In this document: in pieces, positions 61,175-64,000 of the stretch
How the letters are laid out: every line of letters begins with the position of its first letter
How positions within the stretch are numbered: the stretch's first letter is position 1
From: Arenicola marina
Lineage: Eukaryota > Annelida > Polychaeta > Arenicolidae
Length of the DNA stretch: 64,000 bases
Reading direction: 5' to 3'
NCBI GenBank assembly: GCA_964019135.1
Contig: OZ025248.1
Location: 37,069,670 to 37,133,669, forward strand
Program-made: the position numbers and the translations under genes
The notes under the pieces: generated by a model
Told to the model about the DNA's origin: nothing
Databases searched by the model: none
The model's input: only the letters and a program-made list of their open reading frames with translations

Positions 61175-64000
61175 TCATTGGTCAGTGGGCCGAAGCCATG
61201 TTGTCTGTATTTTATGGCAAGCTGCTCGGCTTTCCGCGGCACAAAATATTTTACACGATTTGATACCCACTTTGTAGGTACAACAAGATATTGGCAGACC
61301 GGATGTTTGTTCGCTGGAATACCAGTAACGTCGCGTTGTTCCTCCAGTGATATGCCTCGCCACTAGACATTGGGTTTGAGCGAATAAAAAGAATAAAAGC
61401 AGTGTCTCGTTGAGTAATTACTTCTGGTCTTGATGCCGGTTTAACATTGCTATGCGAGAGGCGTCCAATTATCAATCATTACCCGACCCTGCCCCATTTA
61501 TCCTGCATTTACATTGCGCCAGGGTCTGGTACATACAAAGCCGGGGCCAAGCCCTACCACTAATCATGGATGGGAGCGCTTCTCCCCAGTGGCAGCAACC
61601 CATGTTTACATCAGCATTCATTCCATCACTGAAAGCGGTGGTGGCCGCGTGTCTCATAAACCTCACCGATATTGTCCCACCGCGAACAGTGAAGATCGCT
61701 TCTCCTCGGTCCAGCGACCTTGAGTTAACACCTGTCTCGGTGACACCAATTGTCGTTTATCACCTGCTCTCACTGCCACAGATGTTATATACTGTCGACG
61801 CGACGAGAGGACTACCATCTCAAGCCCACCCTCCCAGCCCCGTGTCCACCCGTCCAGCCACCTCCCTCCCCCTTTCAGCCCCCAGCTCCCTCCCGACCCC
61901 ATTCCCCCCAAGCCTAAGCCCCTCTTTCGTGACCCTACTCTCCCCAAGCCTAGGCCGCCTTCCCTCCGACCTCCGGTCAACCTTCCCCGCCTACCCTTCC
62001 GCCCTCGGCTGCGTCAGACTCATCAACCAAACTCATCCCGTATGATCCCTGGACTCCCCTGCCACAACCCCTTTACAATTAGTGCCCCCGCGCCATCACT
62101 TCCGTCTCAGGGGGATTTACCCCCTTCTTTCCAATATCGACCGTCATGTCTTCCCGTGTCTTCAAGGCCGGCGCTCACGGGTGCGCGGCCCAGTCGATCC
62201 TCATCCCCCCGAGAGGGGGGGAAGGGCAGGATCCGGTCGAGAGTGACCTTGACCTTAGCAAGGCAGCCCGTCCAAAGCAAACCTGATCTTCCTAGACAAT
62301 GGTCGGACCTTCTTCCGGCTACGCTCACGTGGCGCTATGATTTAGCTAGCGATGCGGCCCGTCAAGCAGGAAGTGGTAATTTCCGGACCCAATTACATGC
62401 ATTTCTCGTTTTATTGCAATGTTTGCCAGAAAATGAGATATAGGCCGTAATGGAATTGACCAGAAATTCAAAATGTTAACTACAAAATGTCTCACTAGAG
62501 CGCGACACTAAATTATGCTTCGCTTTTTTAAAATACCGACCGTCAAAAAGACACGTTTCCATAGTTTTAGTAATATTAGATGATGAAGTGCCATAATCTC
62601 GAAACATATATATCTTACTTTCGCGCCTTTAATCTTTGCAGTCGTCTGCTCGTGGCGTTGACACGAGATTCCCATGAGGATATGATCGTTTGACGCGGTG
62701 TCTGATGACCCGCGGCTGTGTTATTGCGGCCCCGGTGGATCGCTAGACAGCTGCTTCCGGCTGCCACTTGTCTGCCCTTCACACCAATGTCATGGCGCAT
62801 CAGGGCACTCGTTCGGCCGAAGGGAAAATCTGGGAAAAACCATGGAAAGGGAAATATTGTGTGCAAGCGCTGAATTGTTTGCACGCGCATCCCTTTCTCA
62901 GAAAGCTAGTGTGACTTCTCGCTAAGCACAGTTCCACAGATAATATTAGTCGTTTTATTGTTTTTATTTCCATTATGGTATGTACAAACGGGTAAGGCGG
63001 AACCAGGTATCCAACTCATATTACAGAACGGTGTTTTCAGTGTAATAACAAGAATTTCAACCGATAGACAATGAATGTTCACATGTGTCAACTGTGCACA
63101 TAGTGACGCTGTTACTTGTTCCATAACATTCAAGCCTTGTAGTTGCCAAAGAATCCCCTGTATTTGCACAAAATATAGCATAACAAATATCATCACAAGT
63201 GCAATAATGCTGCTTGCAATATTTAAAATATACTTCCCAGATTTATCAACATAAATTTAGTCATCTAGTGTTGACAAAAGAATGCCATCGGTAAATTATC
63301 TTCCGTCCCTATTGTAGACTTGTATGAAATATTTCAAGGATATACGTGCAAAATTCTGTTTAACCATCACCACGGTGTCCTTGTGCCAGTAAACCGCCAC
63401 GAATTAGCACGGTGCGTGTTGACGACTATGCCACAGCGGGCATTGGGTCAAGGTCAAGATAAGGTGTACGTGGATTATGTCACATACCACGCTACCCCGA
63501 TATAGAAGACTACACCTGGGCACTGCTGAACGCAACCTCCAGTCGTGTCCTTTCTTTAGCCTAATCGGCGCTGATTAGTCATGAATTTGGTCACCATATC
63601 GGGTCTCACATCGTCCAAGCCAACACCTGCGTCCCAATGACATACCTTTGTCTCAAGTGGCCTTGGTAATTCAGCGACAGGCCGGCGACACCACATTTCA
63701 CTATATATATATATCTATGACGTCAAGGGGCGTAAATACAGCACAGACGGTCACCAGTTTGACCTTCGTGGCATCTCCATGCATACCGCTCATTCTGTTG
63801 CACTTCTGCAGTCGTCGGGCGCCCTTGGTGTTACTTCAAGTGTTCTATAATATGCTACTTCAAGTGTTTTATAATATGTTACTTCAAGTGTTCTATACTA
63901 TGTTACTTCATGTGTTCTATAATCAATTACTTCGTGCTACATATCAACTTACCAGCGTTGTTTATGACTATAGCAATCATCAGATAAGAGCCTTCCTGTA
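61175..64000 (-). repeat. Module D (reverse of arm A end), cut by the window edge
   Basis: Reversed matches to arm A are 61,200-61,320 with 40,540-40,620, 61,450-61,780 with 39,840-40,130, 62,200-62,330 with 39,300-39,430, 62,690-62,830 with 38,550-38,690, 63,080-63,130 with 38,230-38,270, 63,350-63,420 with 37,890-37,970, and 63,660-63,730 with 37,600-37,690. It is also parallel to arm B (CCAGTGATATG and CGAATAAAAA at 45.92/61.35 kb). No gene was recognised. Confidence 0.85.
63831..63934. repeat. 24-bp tandem repeat, ~4.3 units
   Basis: TTACTTCAAGTGTTCTATAA recurs at 63,831, 63,855, 63,879, 63,903 and 63,927, exactly 24 bases apart. Confidence 0.95.

Overview
The window looks like gene-poor nuclear DNA of an animal, probably an invertebrate. 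There is no prokaryotic gene layout, no rRNA or intact tRNA gene, and no convincing long protein-coding frame. CpG is common rather than depleted. There is a decayed LINE reverse transcriptase, several MITE-like insertions, many microsatellites and minisatellites, and large duplicated blocks. The species cannot be named from the sequence. All repeat relationships below were found by reading and comparing the text by eye, so boundaries are good to tens of bases and similarities are approximate unless a mismatch count is given.

Region 1 (1-31.7 kb) is a head-to-tail array of a roughly 8.3-kb unit. Using one landmark (the sequence just after GGTGTCGG), copies start near 27, 11,040, 19,326 and 27,681. 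Copies 2 and 3 are almost identical. Copy 1 is longer and more diverged. It carries a LINE fragment with a smaller DNA transposon nested inside it, a G-rich minisatellite, and a private segment of about 0.7 kb. Copy 4 is truncated near 31.7 kb. The newest duplication is out of register with the landmark: the last 1.4 kb of copy 1 (from about 9.6 kb) already belongs to the near-identical sequence. A fifth, heavily diverged copy begins near 32.3 kb.

Region 2 (32.9-64 kb) is built of nested inverted duplications. Arm A (32.9-40.25 kb) is repeated in reverse as arm B (45.9-54.1 kb). The larger stretch A-end/X (about 38-49 kb) is repeated in reverse again as C/X'/D (about 55-64 kb). Each arm has its own later changes. 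B has two insertions flanked by TTAA and a deletion of about 1 kb. X has a 10-bp minisatellite of about 23 units. X' has a 26-bp satellite of about 72 units that contains almost no G on the + strand. A-X has a 2.3-kb spacer missing on the D-X' side.

The reading frames seen across this DNA are best explained by stop-poor repeats. A few places are conserved better than their surroundings and may be functional or gene-converted: a block of about 250 bp at 34.04-34.29/52.74-52.99 kb, an island at 45.06-45.34/57.43-57.70 kb with splice-like signals, and an ETS/E-box pair kept at the same spacing in A and C.
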